A DNA stretch of 64,000 bases from DASZKW01 sp035552775 (GTDB lineage Bacteria; Actinomycetota; Acidimicrobiia; Acidimicrobiales; Palsa-688): contig DASZKW010000043.1 of assembly GCA_035552775.1 (NCBI GenBank), forward strand, positions 1 to 64,000, given 5' to 3'. The position numbers and the translations under genes are program-made. Of the stretch, positions 49,627 through 59,166 are shown in pieces (the first letter of the stretch is position 1; every line of letters starts with the position of its first letter). The notes beneath the pieces are model-generated. The model was not told the DNA's origin. It worked only from the letters and a program-made list of their open reading frames with translations, and searched no databases.

Positions 49627-51951
49627 TCAGCCGGCCGGGCGCCGCACACGAAGCACGTTGCGGACCTCGGCCACCCCGAGCCACAAGGCGACGAGGATGT
49701 ACACCGCCGCTCCCACCGCGCCGAGCACCACCACCCGCAACAACAGCACGGCGATCGCACCGCTGTTGGGAAGGAGGGCCGAGAGCCCCTCGAGCACCGC
49801 GGCCATGACAGCGGTCGCCAGCACCACCCTGAACGCGGCGACGAAGACGGCCGAGCCCTGCAGACCACCGGCTTTGACCCGTAGGTGGGCGAAGGACGCG
49901 ACGGCCGCCACCGAGTACGCCCCGATCCAGCCGATGACCAGACCCTTGACGCCGAGCATGGGGTAGAGACCCACCCCCACGAGCAAGGTGAGGGCGTTCT
50001 CGAAGCAGTAACGCCAGAACATCGAGCGGGTGTCCTTCATCGACTGGTATGCACGCATGAGAAGCAGGTACACGCTGAACCCGGGCAGGCCCACGGCGAA
50101 GATTGCGACGAGCACCCCGGTCAGGTGGGCCTCGCCGACCGACACCCGGCCGTGGCGCAGGGCAAGGCGGAGCAGGGGCTCGGCGAGGATGGCGTAGCCC
50201 ACGCCGGCGGGGACCATGATGGCGAGGGTGAGACGCAGGCCCGAACCCATCCGCGCCCTGAACGCTCGCAGCCGGCCGGCCGACCAGCGCTCGGCGAGAT
50301 CCGGGGCGATCACCGACGCGATGGACACCGCGAATATGGCGTAAGGCAGCTGGAAGAACTGGTAGGCGTAGTTGAACGCGGTCACGTCGCCGCTACGGGA
50401 GCTGGCCAGGAGCTGGATCACGTAAAAGCTCACCTGGTTGGCCAGCACGGCCCCGAATGTCCACCCCGACAGCCGCAATACCGTGCGCACCGCAGGATGC
50501 CCCGGCTCCCATACCGGGCGGAGGCGGACGCCCGTGCCGAGCAAGGCCGGCAGCTGGGCGCCGAACTGGACGAGGTAGCCGGCGGTGGTCCCGAGACCGA
50601 GGACGAGTATGGCGGCCTCGTCCCGCGCGAAGCCGGTCAGGGTGAGCGAGTGGGCCACCACGCCGGTCAGGATCACCGCGGCGACGGTCACGAGGTTGCA
50701 AACGATGGGGGAAAAGGCGGGCGCCGCGAACCGGCGCCGCGCGTTTAGCAGCGCCGTTGTCACCGCGATGGCCCCGAGGAGGAATAGCTGGGGCGCGAAG
50801 AGGCGCAACAGGTGGGTGGCGAGTTGGCGTTCGGCCCCGATGGCCGCCCCATGGTCCCTCACCAACAGCAGGTCGATGATGAGGGGGGCGGCCAACCAGA
50901 ACAGCGCCGTCAGCACCACCAGGGCGGCGGTGATGGTGGTAACCACGGCCGAGATGGACCTGTCCCCCTCGCGGCGGTCCCGCCGGGCCAGTTCTTCCAC
51001 GAAAACCGGTATCAGGGTGGCCGACAGCACCCCGCCGAGAACGAGGTCGTAGATGCTGTTGGGCATGTTGTTGGCCAGGTTGTAGGCGTCGGCCAGGCGG
51101 TCGACACCCAGCACCCAAGCCAGGGCGAGGACCTTGCCAAAGCCGGTGAGGCGGGACAGGAGGGTGCCCACGGCCATCATCGACGTGTTGCGGGAGAACG
51201 ACCGGCGCTCGTCGGCACCTTCCACCGGCAGACGCACGGGTGATGGCGGAGCGGGCGGGCGCGTCCCCCCGGGCTCGGGGGGTGGGGGCGGTGGCACGGG
51301 CCTTGTCGGCGACGACGGCACTCCGGGCCCGACGGGGGGCGCCGGCCGACCCGTTCGACCAGGCGGCGTGGCCGGCGCGGCCGGGGGAGGGGCCGGCGCG
51401 GGCGCGACCGGGGGGGCGGCTCGATCGGGCGGCGCGGCCGGCGCCGCCGGCGGGGAGGCGGGCAGGATCACCGGCTGGTCCGAAGGCTCGCCCCGGCGCA
51501 ACGTCGTCGGCGCCCGTGTCGGCGGGGGGGGGATTGCGGGGAGCGCCGGCCGGCGACTGCCTGCTCCCTGGCGGTCGTCGGGGCGTTCCCGGGCCGTGGT
51601 CTCGACTGGACCGCCGTCCGGCTCGAGGACCCGCACCCCCGAGCTGACCCGGAAGCCGGGCCGGACGGAGCCGGGCTGGTCGGGCGGTTCGATGCGACGC
51701 TGCGGACCCACGCGGACGGCATCGACGCCCACAGCGGCCACCGGGCCCGACAGCCCGGTGGTTGCCATCCCTATCGACGTGTAATCCGGGTAGTGGGGGG
51801 CGCCGTAGTCGGGCCCGGAGGCGTCCGCGTCGCCCTCGTCATCCACCTCGTCCGCCCGGCCCCCCCTGGCCGACCGGTAGTCGTGGGCTGGACCGTAGAC
51901 CTTGTCCCCCGAGCGGTGGTCCTTCGCGCCATCGTGGCGCCCCGGGCTCAC
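49627..51951 (-). CDS. murJ: Lipid II flippase MurJ (MviN) with long N-terminal extension
   Basis: Moves lipid II across the membrane for peptidoglycan synthesis. GTG at 51951 overlaps the upstream stop (GTGA). The 774-residue protein has about 240 N-terminal residues rich in Pro, Gly and Arg without membrane helices. The MurJ core follows: SRNTSMMAVGTLLSRLTGFGKVLALAWVLG, NMPNSIYDLVLGGVLSATLIPVFVEEL, with about 14 helices to residue 770. There is no C-terminal kinase-like domain, unlike the M. tuberculosis protein; the corresponding module is the separate kinase nearby. The extension is proposed to be a regulatory region. Confidence 0.94.
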   Translation of the reverse strand: MSPGRHDGAKDHRSGDKVYGPAHDYRSARGGRADEVDDEGDADASGPDYGAPHYPDYTSIGMATTGLSGPVAAVGVDAVRVGPQRRIEPPDQPGSVRPGFRVSSGVRVLEPDGGPVETTARERPDDRQGAGSRRPALPAIPPPPTRAPTTLRRGEPSDQPVILPASPPAAPAAPPDRAAPPVAPAPAPPPAAPATPPGRTGRPAPPVGPGVPSSPTRPVPPPPPPEPGGTRPPAPPSPVRLPVEGADERRSFSRNTSMMAVGTLLSRLTGFGKVLALAWVLGVDRLADAYNLANNMPNSIYDLVLGGVLSATLIPVFVEELARRDRREGDRSISAVVTTITAALVVLTALFWLAAPLIIDLLLVRDHGAAIGAERQLATHLLRLFAPQLFLLGAIAVTTALLNARRRFAAPAFSPIVCNLVTVAAVILTGVVAHSLTLTGFARDEAAILVLGLGTTAGYLVQFGAQLPALLGTGVRLRPVWEPGHPAVRTVLRLSGWTFGAVLANQVSFYVIQLLASSRSGDVTAFNYAYQFFQLPYAIFAVSIASVIAPDLAERWSAGRLRAFRARMGSGLRLTLAIMVPAGVGYAILAEPLLRLALRHGRVSVGEAHLTGVLVAIFAVGLPGFSVYLLLMRAYQSMKDTRSMFWRYCFENALTLLVGVGLYPMLGVKGLVIGWIGAYSVAAVASFAHLRVKAGGLQGSAVFVAAFRVVLATAVMAAVLEGLSALLPNSGAIAVLLLRVVVLGAVGAAVYILVALWLGVAEVRNVLRVRRPAG

Positions 51952-54530
51952 CTCCGGTGCCCAGCCCGGGGTGGGCGGTCCGGATACTCCGGCGGCGGGG
52001 ACGCAAAGAACTCGGCCACCACGGGATCGTCGTCGACCCACAACGCGATCGCCTCCTCCGGGCGGCCAGCCGTCCCGGCTGCGGGCTCGGGTTCGGGCTG
52101 CACCACACCATCGTCGGGCTGCGCCACACCATCGTCGGGCTGCGGGGCACTGTCCGCCCGCTCCGGGACACCCTCGCCGGGCTCGGGGGCGGCTGGTGCA
52201 CCGTTTGCCGACTCCCCGTCCGCGAGCCGCCCGCTCGCCGCTTCTCGTTTGCCCGGTGCCGTTGCTCGGACTGCTCCGGGCAAGGACCGGGTCCCCTCGA
52301 CGGGCAGGGCCGCGCCGTTGCCTGCTCCGCGCCCCGATAGGGCGACCTCGGCACCCGGGCTGGCGACCGACGCGTCGCCTGAGCCGTCGCCTCCTTCGTC
52401 AACTGGGGGAAGCGGGGGGTCGACCAGTTGGCGGGCCCGCCGGCCGTGGCGTCGGTCGCGCACCCACCACACGCCAAGCAGCAACACCGCACCGATCATG
52501 AGAATTATCGCCACCACCGACACCGCGGTGCTGCGCACCGTGTAGTGGGCCTGTCCGAGCACGAGCGAACCGTCCCCCGAGCGCAGGGCGAGCTGGAGGG
52601 TGAAGACCCCGGTGGTCCTGGCCACCACCGGGACGCGCAAGGTGGTGGCCGGTCCCGTGAGGCTGAGGCTGCACACGACGGTGGTGGCGTCGCTCGACTG
52701 GCAGGTGCCCTCGGGGGGTTTGAACGAGTGGAAGGTCAGCTTTTGGCTGGTGAGCTGGAGGCGGACGCGGGCGACGCCGCTGCTGGTGCTCAGGACGGTG
52801 ACTGGGACGTTGCCGTTCTGGGAGGTGAGGGTTAGCGACACGCCCGGCGGCAACCGCACGCGGCCCGTCGCCGCCGAGAGGTCGTGTGCGACGCTGCCCA
52901 GGGCCGTCGAGCGCCGGCGGGCCGACAGGTCACTGGACTCGCCTACAAGCACCCGGCGCGCAAAGGCCCCGGCCTGGGCAGTGGCGGTGGGAAACGTCGA
53001 CTCGAAGGCGCTCAGCTGACGGCGCACGGCTCGCACGGCGGCCGCCTCGGAAAAGGTGTCGGTGGGCGGGCGGGGTGACACCAGGGACCGGCTGAGCGGG
53101 GTCGTGGCGCGAGGGACGCTGGCGAAGAGCTGGTCGAGTGTCATCGGCTGCAGAAGCGGGTTGCCGTGCAACCCGTCGAGAACCGTCTCGATGAACGCTG
53201 TGTTCGCGGTCCAGCTGCGCGGGGTCAGGACCCCGATGCCTCGTTGGTCGCCCGGCGTCTCGGTCTCGATCATGGACAGCTCGGCCAGCAGCTGGTCGGC
53301 CTGCAGGACCTGGTCCCCGGTGTTGGTGAAATGACGATCGAGATTGGTGTCTGCCCCGAGCACCGAGGTGGTGCCAGGCGACGCTTGGTTCACCCCCGGT
53401 GTCTCCAGCGAAGTGGGCTGCGCGAACGTCGTCTGCTGGCCCGCCGGCAGTGGGTCGAGGTCGCCGTCGGGCACGACGAGGCGGACAGCTCCGCGAGCCT
53501 CCAACACCCCCGCCGTCGAAGGGTCGAGGGGTCCGTCCACCGCCCACGTGCCCGGGTCGGCGGATGTCTGCAGGGTGGTTTGCAGGGTGCCGGCGCCGGC
53601 GCGCAGCTGGGCGCGTACCTCGCCGTCGAGGCCGGCCGCCTCCAGGGCGGGAAGGTCGAGTGCGACGTAGGGGGCGGGGAGGACCTGGTCGGGACCCGCC
53701 GCCACCGCCGAAAGCGCCGCTAAGGGGGCTTTACCCGACGCGCCGGCCGCGCTCAGCGAGTCGAGCGTCTGGGGGTCGGGTATCACCGAAACGGCCACGC
53801 CCGGGTGGGCGTCGAGGACGCCGATCTCGCCGCCGAGGCCGGTTACCGTGCTCGCCGACAACCGGCCGGGCTCGCCTGAGTTGGTGAGAGCCGGCGCGGC
53901 ACGCACCGGCAGGACCCAGGACACGGCCAGCTTGGGGAACCCGTTGGCCGTGGGTACCCACACCAGGTAGGTGGTGAGCGGATCACCCAGGAAGGCGCCG
54001 TTGGACCGGTTCACCACCCCGATCTGGACGGGATAGACACCGTTGTTGGTGCTGTTCAGCCCGATGCTGGACAGCCCTCCGGGCGGCGGCGGGGCGGCAG
54101 AATCGATCGGCAGCACGACCTCGGACCCTCCGCCCGGGCCGGCGGGCAGCGTGGAGACCGGTACCTGACCGCTCTGCCAGATGTAGCTGCCCCGCATCTG
54201 ACCGGCGAGGGTCGTCTCGAAGTCCGTGGTCGTGGTCAGCCGCGGGTATACGTACATGGCGAGCGCGGCATCCGCAGGGGCGTTCGGCGAGACTCGCACG
54301 TCCATGACGAACTGGGCGCCTGCGCCCCCTCCGACCCAGGGTGACTGGTCGACGACGCTGAGCAGGGCACTGGGGGACGACGAGGGCAACGAAGGGGGCG
54401 TCGTCGTCGTCGTGGTCGACGGCCCCGGGTTGTGGTGCGGTGACGCGGACGCCACCGGGGTGGCACCGAAAGAGGTGAGCACGGCGCCGCACGCGGCCAG
54501 GGCGCGCCACCACGGCCGGCGCCGGGTCAC
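51948..54530 (-). CDS. DUF6049-type large secreted, membrane-anchored protein
   Basis: Unknown function; counterpart of M. tuberculosis Rv3909 by position beside murJ. GTG at 54530 overlaps the acetyltransferase stop. The 860-residue protein has a signal peptide (to about residue 28, TPVASA), a Thr-rich linker and about 620 extracytoplasmic residues. These include a repeated beta-rich N-part, a central alpha/beta part (GTTSVLGADTNLDRHF to LTPRSWTANTAFIETVLDGL) and an Ig-like region. One membrane helix lies near 690 (VVAIILMIGAVLLLGVWWV) and a Pro/Glu-rich cytoplasmic tail of about 150 residues follows. Coupling to murJ by a four-base overlap suggests a role in wall assembly. Confidence 0.85.
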   Translation of the reverse strand: MTRRRPWWRALAACGAVLTSFGATPVASASPHHNPGPSTTTTTTPPSLPSSSPSALLSVVDQSPWVGGGAGAQFVMDVRVSPNAPADAALAMYVYPRLTTTTDFETTLAGQMRGSYIWQSGQVPVSTLPAGPGGGSEVVLPIDSAAPPPPGGLSSIGLNSTNNGVYPVQIGVVNRSNGAFLGDPLTTYLVWVPTANGFPKLAVSWVLPVRAAPALTNSGEPGRLSASTVTGLGGEIGVLDAHPGVAVSVIPDPQTLDSLSAAGASGKAPLAALSAVAAGPDQVLPAPYVALDLPALEAAGLDGEVRAQLRAGAGTLQTTLQTSADPGTWAVDGPLDPSTAGVLEARGAVRLVVPDGDLDPLPAGQQTTFAQPTSLETPGVNQASPGTTSVLGADTNLDRHFTNTGDQVLQADQLLAELSMIETETPGDQRGIGVLTPRSWTANTAFIETVLDGLHGNPLLQPMTLDQLFASVPRATTPLSRSLVSPRPPTDTFSEAAAVRAVRRQLSAFESTFPTATAQAGAFARRVLVGESSDLSARRRSTALGSVAHDLSAATGRVRLPPGVSLTLTSQNGNVPVTVLSTSSGVARVRLQLTSQKLTFHSFKPPEGTCQSSDATTVVCSLSLTGPATTLRVPVVARTTGVFTLQLALRSGDGSLVLGQAHYTVRSTAVSVVAIILMIGAVLLLGVWWVRDRRHGRRARQLVDPPLPPVDEGGDGSGDASVASPGAEVALSGRGAGNGAALPVEGTRSLPGAVRATAPGKREAASGRLADGESANGAPAAPEPGEGVPERADSAPQPDDGVAQPDDGVVQPEPEPAAGTAGRPEEAIALWVDDDPVVAEFFASPPPEYPDRPPRAGHRR

Positions 54531-55246
54531 CGGAGGCCGGCCGAGAGCACCGACAACCCGGACGGTTCCTCCCGGAAGCCGGCCGCGAGGTAGAGGGCGA
54601 GGGCGACGTCGTTTCCCACCTGGGTGTTCACCAGTGCGCGCCGAGCCCCCCGCCGGCGCAGCCAGTGCAAGCCGTCGAGGAGGAGGCGCCTCCCGGTACC
54701 GGTGCCCTGACCGGCGGGATCGACCGCCAGGCGCTGGACGAAACCGCGCCTGACCGCCCGGCCGCAAATTGCGTAGCCGATGACGTGGCCTTGGTCACCG
54801 ATCGCGGTGCGCACCCGGGTGTGGGGGGTGGCGCTGATGGCGTCGAGCAGGGTCCGGGCGTCGAACCGCCAGAACGTGGAAAACGCCGCTCTGTCGACGG
54901 CGAGGATGTCGGCGTGCCGTGACCGCCCGCCGCGCCGCAGCACCAGACCGTCAGGCACGGCGGGCAACGGGGGGCGGAGATCGACACCCAGCAGATGAAG
55001 GCGTTGCTCCACCGCGAAGCCGGCGGCGAGGAAACCGCCCTGCTCGGCAGGCAACAAGGCACCGGTGACGACCCGGGCGAAACCCCGATCGGCGAGGATC
55101 GCCAAGCAGCGCTTGACGAACTCGGAGGAGGGCAGGGGCGAGTTGGGCAGCGGTGCCAGGTAGGCGACATGGCGATCACCCCGCCACGGACCGGTCCGGG
55201 CACGTTCGTGCCCCCAGCGCAGCACGTCAGCGGTGGGGACGCTCAT
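54527..55246 (-). CDS. GNAT family acetyltransferase
   Basis: Transfers an acetyl group from acetyl-CoA to an unknown substrate. The 239-residue protein has the GNAT core in its C-terminal half: RGFVQRLAVDPAGQGTGTGRRLLLDGL, with the acetyl-CoA pyrophosphate loop Q-G-x-G-x-G/A near residue 180, followed by ALVNTQVGNDVALALYLAAGF. The N-terminal half (PNSPLPSSEFVKRCLAIL) is a degenerate GNAT-like half, as in two-domain members. It is first of the GNAT-DUF6049-MurJ overlapping set. Confidence 0.86.
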   Translation of the reverse strand: MSVPTADVLRWGHERARTGPWRGDRHVAYLAPLPNSPLPSSEFVKRCLAILADRGFARVVTGALLPAEQGGFLAAGFAVEQRLHLLGVDLRPPLPAVPDGLVLRRGGRSRHADILAVDRAAFSTFWRFDARTLLDAISATPHTRVRTAIGDQGHVIGYAICGRAVRRGFVQRLAVDPAGQGTGTGRRLLLDGLHWLRRRGARRALVNTQVGNDVALALYLAAGFREEPSGLSVLSAGLR

Positions 55247-55453
55247 GCCAAGCCGGGCCAGGATCCTAGCGAAACCACCGCGGCTGGCGATCCCTCCGAA
55301 GGGCCGCCTGACGAGCGCGAACAGCGAAGCGGCAGTTCGGCGTGCTCGGCGTCAACCCACCATGCGGCTCTTTCATGGTCGCTCACGGCAGACATCAAGA
55401 GTAGTGCCACCCCCCAGGCTCATCCGTACGGTTCCCCAGGTAGCCTGGCGGCT

Positions 55454-56470
55454 GTGACCGGTGCCACCGTCCTGATCGAGTCGCACCCCGACAGCGGTGC
55501 CCACGACACCGGTCCCGCCCACCCCGAACACCCTGGTCGCCTCGACGCAGTCCTCCGGGGCATCCACGCCGCCGGCGTCGACGACGCCCTCCTCCCGGTC
55601 ATCCCCCGCCCGGCCTCGCGCGCCGAGCTCGAGGCTGTTCACGACAGCGAGTACCTCGATGCCATGGAGGCGTTCTGCGCCCGGGGCGGGGGCGCCGTGG
55701 ACGCCGACACAGTGGCCTGCTCCCGTTCGTGGCAGGCCGCGCTCGTCGCCGCCGGTGCGGGCATCGACGCCACCGAACGCCTGCGGGCCGGGGAGGCCGA
55801 CGCCGCCTTCATCGCCGTACGCCCACCCGGTCATCACGCCACCGCCAGGCGGGCCATGGGGTTCTGCCTGCTCAACAACGTGGCGGTGACCGCGGCGGCG
55901 CTGGCCGATTCAGGCGAACGTGTCCTGATCGTCGACTACGACGCCCACCACGGCAACGGCACCCAGGGCGTCTTCTGGGACGACGGGCGGGTGACGTACC
56001 TGTCGCTGCACCAGTGGCCGTTCTACCCGGGCACCGGGTCCCTCGAGGAGTCCGGGAAAGGTGCCGGCGCCGGCGCCACCGTCAACGTGCCGCTGCCCGC
56101 CGGGACCACCGGCGACGTCTACCTGGCTGCCTTCGACGAGGTCATAGCTCCCGTCGCCGAACGGGCCCGACCCACCTGGGTCATCATCTCCGCCGGCTTC
56201 GACGCCCACCGTGACGATCCCCTGTGCAACCTGTCGCTGTCGGCCGGTGACTACTCGGAGCTCACGGCCAGGATCTCCTCGCTGGTTCCCCCGGGGAGGC
56301 GCCTGGTGGTGCTCGAAGGGGGCTACGACCTCGACGCCCTGGCTGCCTCCGCCGGCGCCTGCGTGGCCGCCCTGGCCGGTGGGCGCTACCAGCCCGAGCC
56401 TTCCACCAACGGGGGCCCCGGCCGCGAGGTGGTCGACGCCGTCCGCCGCCTCCACGTGGACGGGCGTTGA
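55454..56470 (+). CDS. Histone deacetylase family (acetoin utilisation/deacetylase) protein
   Basis: Zinc-dependent amidohydrolase that removes acetyl groups from lysine, polyamines or small molecules. The 338-residue protein has HPEHPGRLDAVLRGI, catalytic-pair context RPPGHHATARRAMGFCLLNNVAV with the two adjacent His residues, zinc ligands in LIVDYDAHHGNGTQ and ISAGFDAHRDDPL, and the C-terminal VVLEGGYDLDALA. All key residues are present. The start is GTG at 55454. The divergent 207-base gap to the acetyltransferase shows no strong motif. Confidence 0.93.
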   Translation: MTGATVLIESHPDSGAHDTGPAHPEHPGRLDAVLRGIHAAGVDDALLPVIPRPASRAELEAVHDSEYLDAMEAFCARGGGAVDADTVACSRSWQAALVAAGAGIDATERLRAGEADAAFIAVRPPGHHATARRAMGFCLLNNVAVTAAALADSGERVLIVDYDAHHGNGTQGVFWDDGRVTYLSLHQWPFYPGTGSLEESGKGAGAGATVNVPLPAGTTGDVYLAAFDEVIAPVAERARPTWVIISAGFDAHRDDPLCNLSLSAGDYSELTARISSLVPPGRRLVVLEGGYDLDALAASAGACVAALAGGRYQPEPSTNGGPGREVVDAVRRLHVDGR

Positions 56471-56575
56471 CCGGGGTATGTGCGGGGGTGGCCGCCTGAA
56501 GCCGGAAGGGGACAGGGCGGCGGGCGAGCCCAGCGGTAGGAGGTCGCCACTTTCCCCAACAGTCACGCACCCATC

Positions 56576-57682
56576 GTGTCGATGGAATGTACCGTGCTCG
56601 ACTTTCCCGCCCTCCTGCGTTTCACCGTCGACCAGGGAGCATCGGACCTCCATATGCGCGTCGGCGCCCCCCCGAGGGTGAGGGTCGACGGCGAACTACG
56701 CCTGACCCCGTTCCCGGCGGTGGAATCCGACGAGGCTGAGGCCCTGCTCGCCCGGGTGATGCCAGCGGACCGCAGGGCCGAATTCTTGGCTACCGGCGAG
56801 GCCGACTTCTCCGTGTCCGAGGCAGGGCTGGGTCGGTTCCGGGCCAACGCATTCCGTCAGCGGGGCAGCATCGGGCTGGTGTTGCGCCGAGTCGTGCCCG
56901 CAGCCCGCACCGTCGCCGAGATGGGCCTGCCGGCGGTGGTGACCCGCCTGTCCGACGAAGCCCGAGGGATGGTGCTGGTAACGGGGCCGACGGGGTCGGG
57001 CAAGACCACCACCCTCGCCGCCATGATCGACCACATCAACCGCACCCGGGCGGTCCACATCATCACCATCGAGGATCCCATCGAGGTCACTCATCCTGAC
57101 AAGAAGGCGATCATCAGCCAGCGCGAGATCGGCAACGACACGACAAACTTCGCCCAGGCCATGCGCCGGGCGCTGCGCCAGGACCCCGACGTCATCCTCA
57201 TCGGGGAGATGCGTGACGCCGAGACCGTCAGCGCCGCACTGTCCGCGGCGGAAACCGGCCACCTCGTCCTGTCCACCCTGCACACGACCAACGCGGAGGA
57301 GACCATCAACCGGGTGGTCGACTTCTTCCCCCCCCATCAGCAGCACCAGGTCCGCCTCACGCTGGCGTCGGTCCTGCGCGGCGTGATCAGCCAGCGCCTG
57401 GTCCCCAGGGCCGACGGCGAGGGCAGGGTGGCGTCCATCGAGGCGATGGTGGCGACAGGACGGATCGCGGACCGCATCATCGATCCCGGCGGCGGTCAGG
57501 GCGAGACCATCACCGAGCTCATCGCCGAGGGCGAGTACCACGGGATGCAGACCTTCGACCAGAGCCTGTTCTCCCTCTACCAGCAGGGCCAGATCACGTT
57601 GCGCGCCGCGCTTTCGAGTGCGTCCAACGCCCACGACCTGAGGGTGGCCCTGCAGGGTGCGGGGCTGCTGGCCACCGCCTGA
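56576..57682 (+). CDS. pilT: PilT-family retraction ATPase
   Basis: Hexameric ATPase that drives type IV pilus retraction. The 368-residue protein has the N-terminal PAS-like domain (DLHMRVGAPPRVRVDGEL), Walker A GPTGSGKTTT near residue 137, the Asp box HIITIEDPIEVTHPDKKAIISQREIG, Walker B DPDVILIGEMRDAETVSAALSAAETGHLVLSTLHT with the His box, and the PilT tail. The PilT hallmark AIRNLIRE is replaced by ETITELIAEGEYHGMQTFDQSL, closer to PilU or actinobacterial PilT. No other pilus gene is in the window. GTG 56576 or ATG 56582 is the start. Confidence 0.92.
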   Translation: MSMECTVLDFPALLRFTVDQGASDLHMRVGAPPRVRVDGELRLTPFPAVESDEAEALLARVMPADRRAEFLATGEADFSVSEAGLGRFRANAFRQRGSIGLVLRRVVPAARTVAEMGLPAVVTRLSDEARGMVLVTGPTGSGKTTTLAAMIDHINRTRAVHIITIEDPIEVTHPDKKAIISQREIGNDTTNFAQAMRRALRQDPDVILIGEMRDAETVSAALSAAETGHLVLSTLHTTNAEETINRVVDFFPPHQQHQVRLTLASVLRGVISQRLVPRADGEGRVASIEAMVATGRIADRIIDPGGGQGETITELIAEGEYHGMQTFDQSLFSLYQQGQITLRAALSSASNAHDLRVALQGAGLLATA

Positions 57683-57723
57683 TCAGCCCGGTACGCCGCC
57701 GGGGCGTCGGTAGGCTGCGCCGT

Positions 57724-59154
57724 GTGATTCCCGAGCGCCTGCAGCCCCTAGTCACCGAGCTAGGTGGACTAGCCGAGCGCTTCAGCGCGTCAGGGCACCG
57801 GCTCTATCTCGTCGGAGGAGTGGTACGCGACGCGGTGCTCGGGCGCCTGGCGCCCGACGGCGACCTCGACTTCACCACCGACGCCACCCCCGACGAGATC
57901 GAGGCCATCGTCGTCGGCTGGGCTGACGCGGTTTGGACCCAGGGCAAGCGGTTCGGGACCATCGGCATGCGCAAGAACGGCATGGCCGGCGGGTCGGGGG
58001 GTGGCGGGTCGGGGGGCGGCGATCGGGTGCTGGAGATCACGACCCACAGGGCGGAGATGTACCACCCCGACTCGAGGAAACCCGACGTGGTGTTCGCCGA
58101 CGCCGTCGAGACCGACCTGTCGCGGCGGGACTTCACTGTCAACGCCATGGCCCTGTCGTTGCCGGACCTGACCCTGATCGACCCCTTCGACGGGGTTGGC
58201 GACCTCGGCGCCGGCCGGCTCCGCACGCCGCTTTCCCCCGACGAGTCCTTCGGCGACGACCCCCTCCGCATGATGCGGGCGGCGCGTTTCATCGCCGCCT
58301 ACGACCTGACCCCCGAGCCCGAGCTGGTCGACGCCATCGTGCGCCTCCGCGGTCGGCTCGAGATCGTTTCCGACGAGCGCATCCGCGACGAGCTCGACAA
58401 ACTGGTGGTCGTCGAGCGACCCGGCGCCGGTCTTTGGTTCCTGGTGCGCACCGGGTTGGCCGAGGAGTTCCTGCCCGAGCTGCCGGCCATGGCCCTAGAG
58501 CAGGACCCGATCCACCGCCACAAGGATGTCCTGGCTCACACCATCGCCGTGGTCGAGAAGACCTCAGTGGACCGGTTGCTGCGCTTGGCCGCCCTCTTCC
58601 ACGACGTCGGAAAGCCCAAGACCCGGTCGTTCGGGCCCGGCGGGACGGTGTCGTTCCACCACCACGAGGTGGTGGGGGCCCGCATGACGCGCGACCGGAT
58701 GAGGGCGCTGCGGTATTCGACCGAGGACGTGGAGATCGTGACCCGCCTGGTGGAGCTCCACCTTCGTTTCCACACCTACCGCATGGGCTGGACCGACAGC
58801 GCCGTGCGCCGATACGTGCGCGACGCCGGGCCCCTCCTCGAGCGCCTCAACGAGCTCACCCGCTGCGACTGCACCACCCGCAACGAGGCGAAGGCCCGCA
58901 GCCTGGCACGGCGCATGGACGAGCTCCAGGAACGCATCGCCGAGCTGGAGGCGAGCGAGGAGCTCGCCGCCATACGACCCGACCTCGACGGGCGCGCCGT
59001 CATGGCGCGCCTCGGGATCGGACCGGGACCGGCGGTCGGCGAGGCGCTGGCGTTCCTGCTCGAGCTGCGCTTGGAGGAGGGCCCGCTCGACGAGGAGGAG
59101 GCAGGCCGGCGCCTCGACACCTGGTGGGAAGCCCGGAATCCGGGCTCTAGCTGA
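57724..59154 (+). CDS. cca: CCA-adding enzyme / tRNA nucleotidyltransferase with HD domain
   Basis: Adds or repairs the 3'-CCA of tRNAs. The 476-residue class II enzyme has LYLVGGVVRDAVLGRLAPDGDLDFTTDA with the catalytic DxD, the metal- and base-binding segment RRDFTVNAMALSL, the GDDPLRMMRAARFIA motif, and an HD phosphohydrolase domain (HKDVLAHTIAVVEK, LAALFHDVGKPKT). A flexible insert GGSGGGGSGGG lies at about residue 92 between conserved strands. Gene order next to murJ-side genes matches mycobacterial pcnA. Confidence 0.95.
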   Translation: MIPERLQPLVTELGGLAERFSASGHRLYLVGGVVRDAVLGRLAPDGDLDFTTDATPDEIEAIVVGWADAVWTQGKRFGTIGMRKNGMAGGSGGGGSGGGDRVLEITTHRAEMYHPDSRKPDVVFADAVETDLSRRDFTVNAMALSLPDLTLIDPFDGVGDLGAGRLRTPLSPDESFGDDPLRMMRAARFIAAYDLTPEPELVDAIVRLRGRLEIVSDERIRDELDKLVVVERPGAGLWFLVRTGLAEEFLPELPAMALEQDPIHRHKDVLAHTIAVVEKTSVDRLLRLAALFHDVGKPKTRSFGPGGTVSFHHHEVVGARMTRDRMRALRYSTEDVEIVTRLVELHLRFHTYRMGWTDSAVRRYVRDAGPLLERLNELTRCDCTTRNEAKARSLARRMDELQERIAELEASEELAAIRPDLDGRAVMARLGIGPGPAVGEALAFLLELRLEEGPLDEEEAGRRLDTWWEARNPGSS

Positions 59155-59166
59155 CGCTTTGGCGGA

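Noticed and set aside
51100..51784. Plus-strand frames of 130-220 codons in the murJ 5' region
   Set aside because: They mirror the Pro/Gly-rich MurJ extension on the other strand and have no domain features.
54531..54767. Longer start for the DUF6049-type protein at 54767
   Set aside because: The extra residues are a shadow of the acetyltransferase. GTG at 54530 gives a signal peptide and a GTGA overlap.
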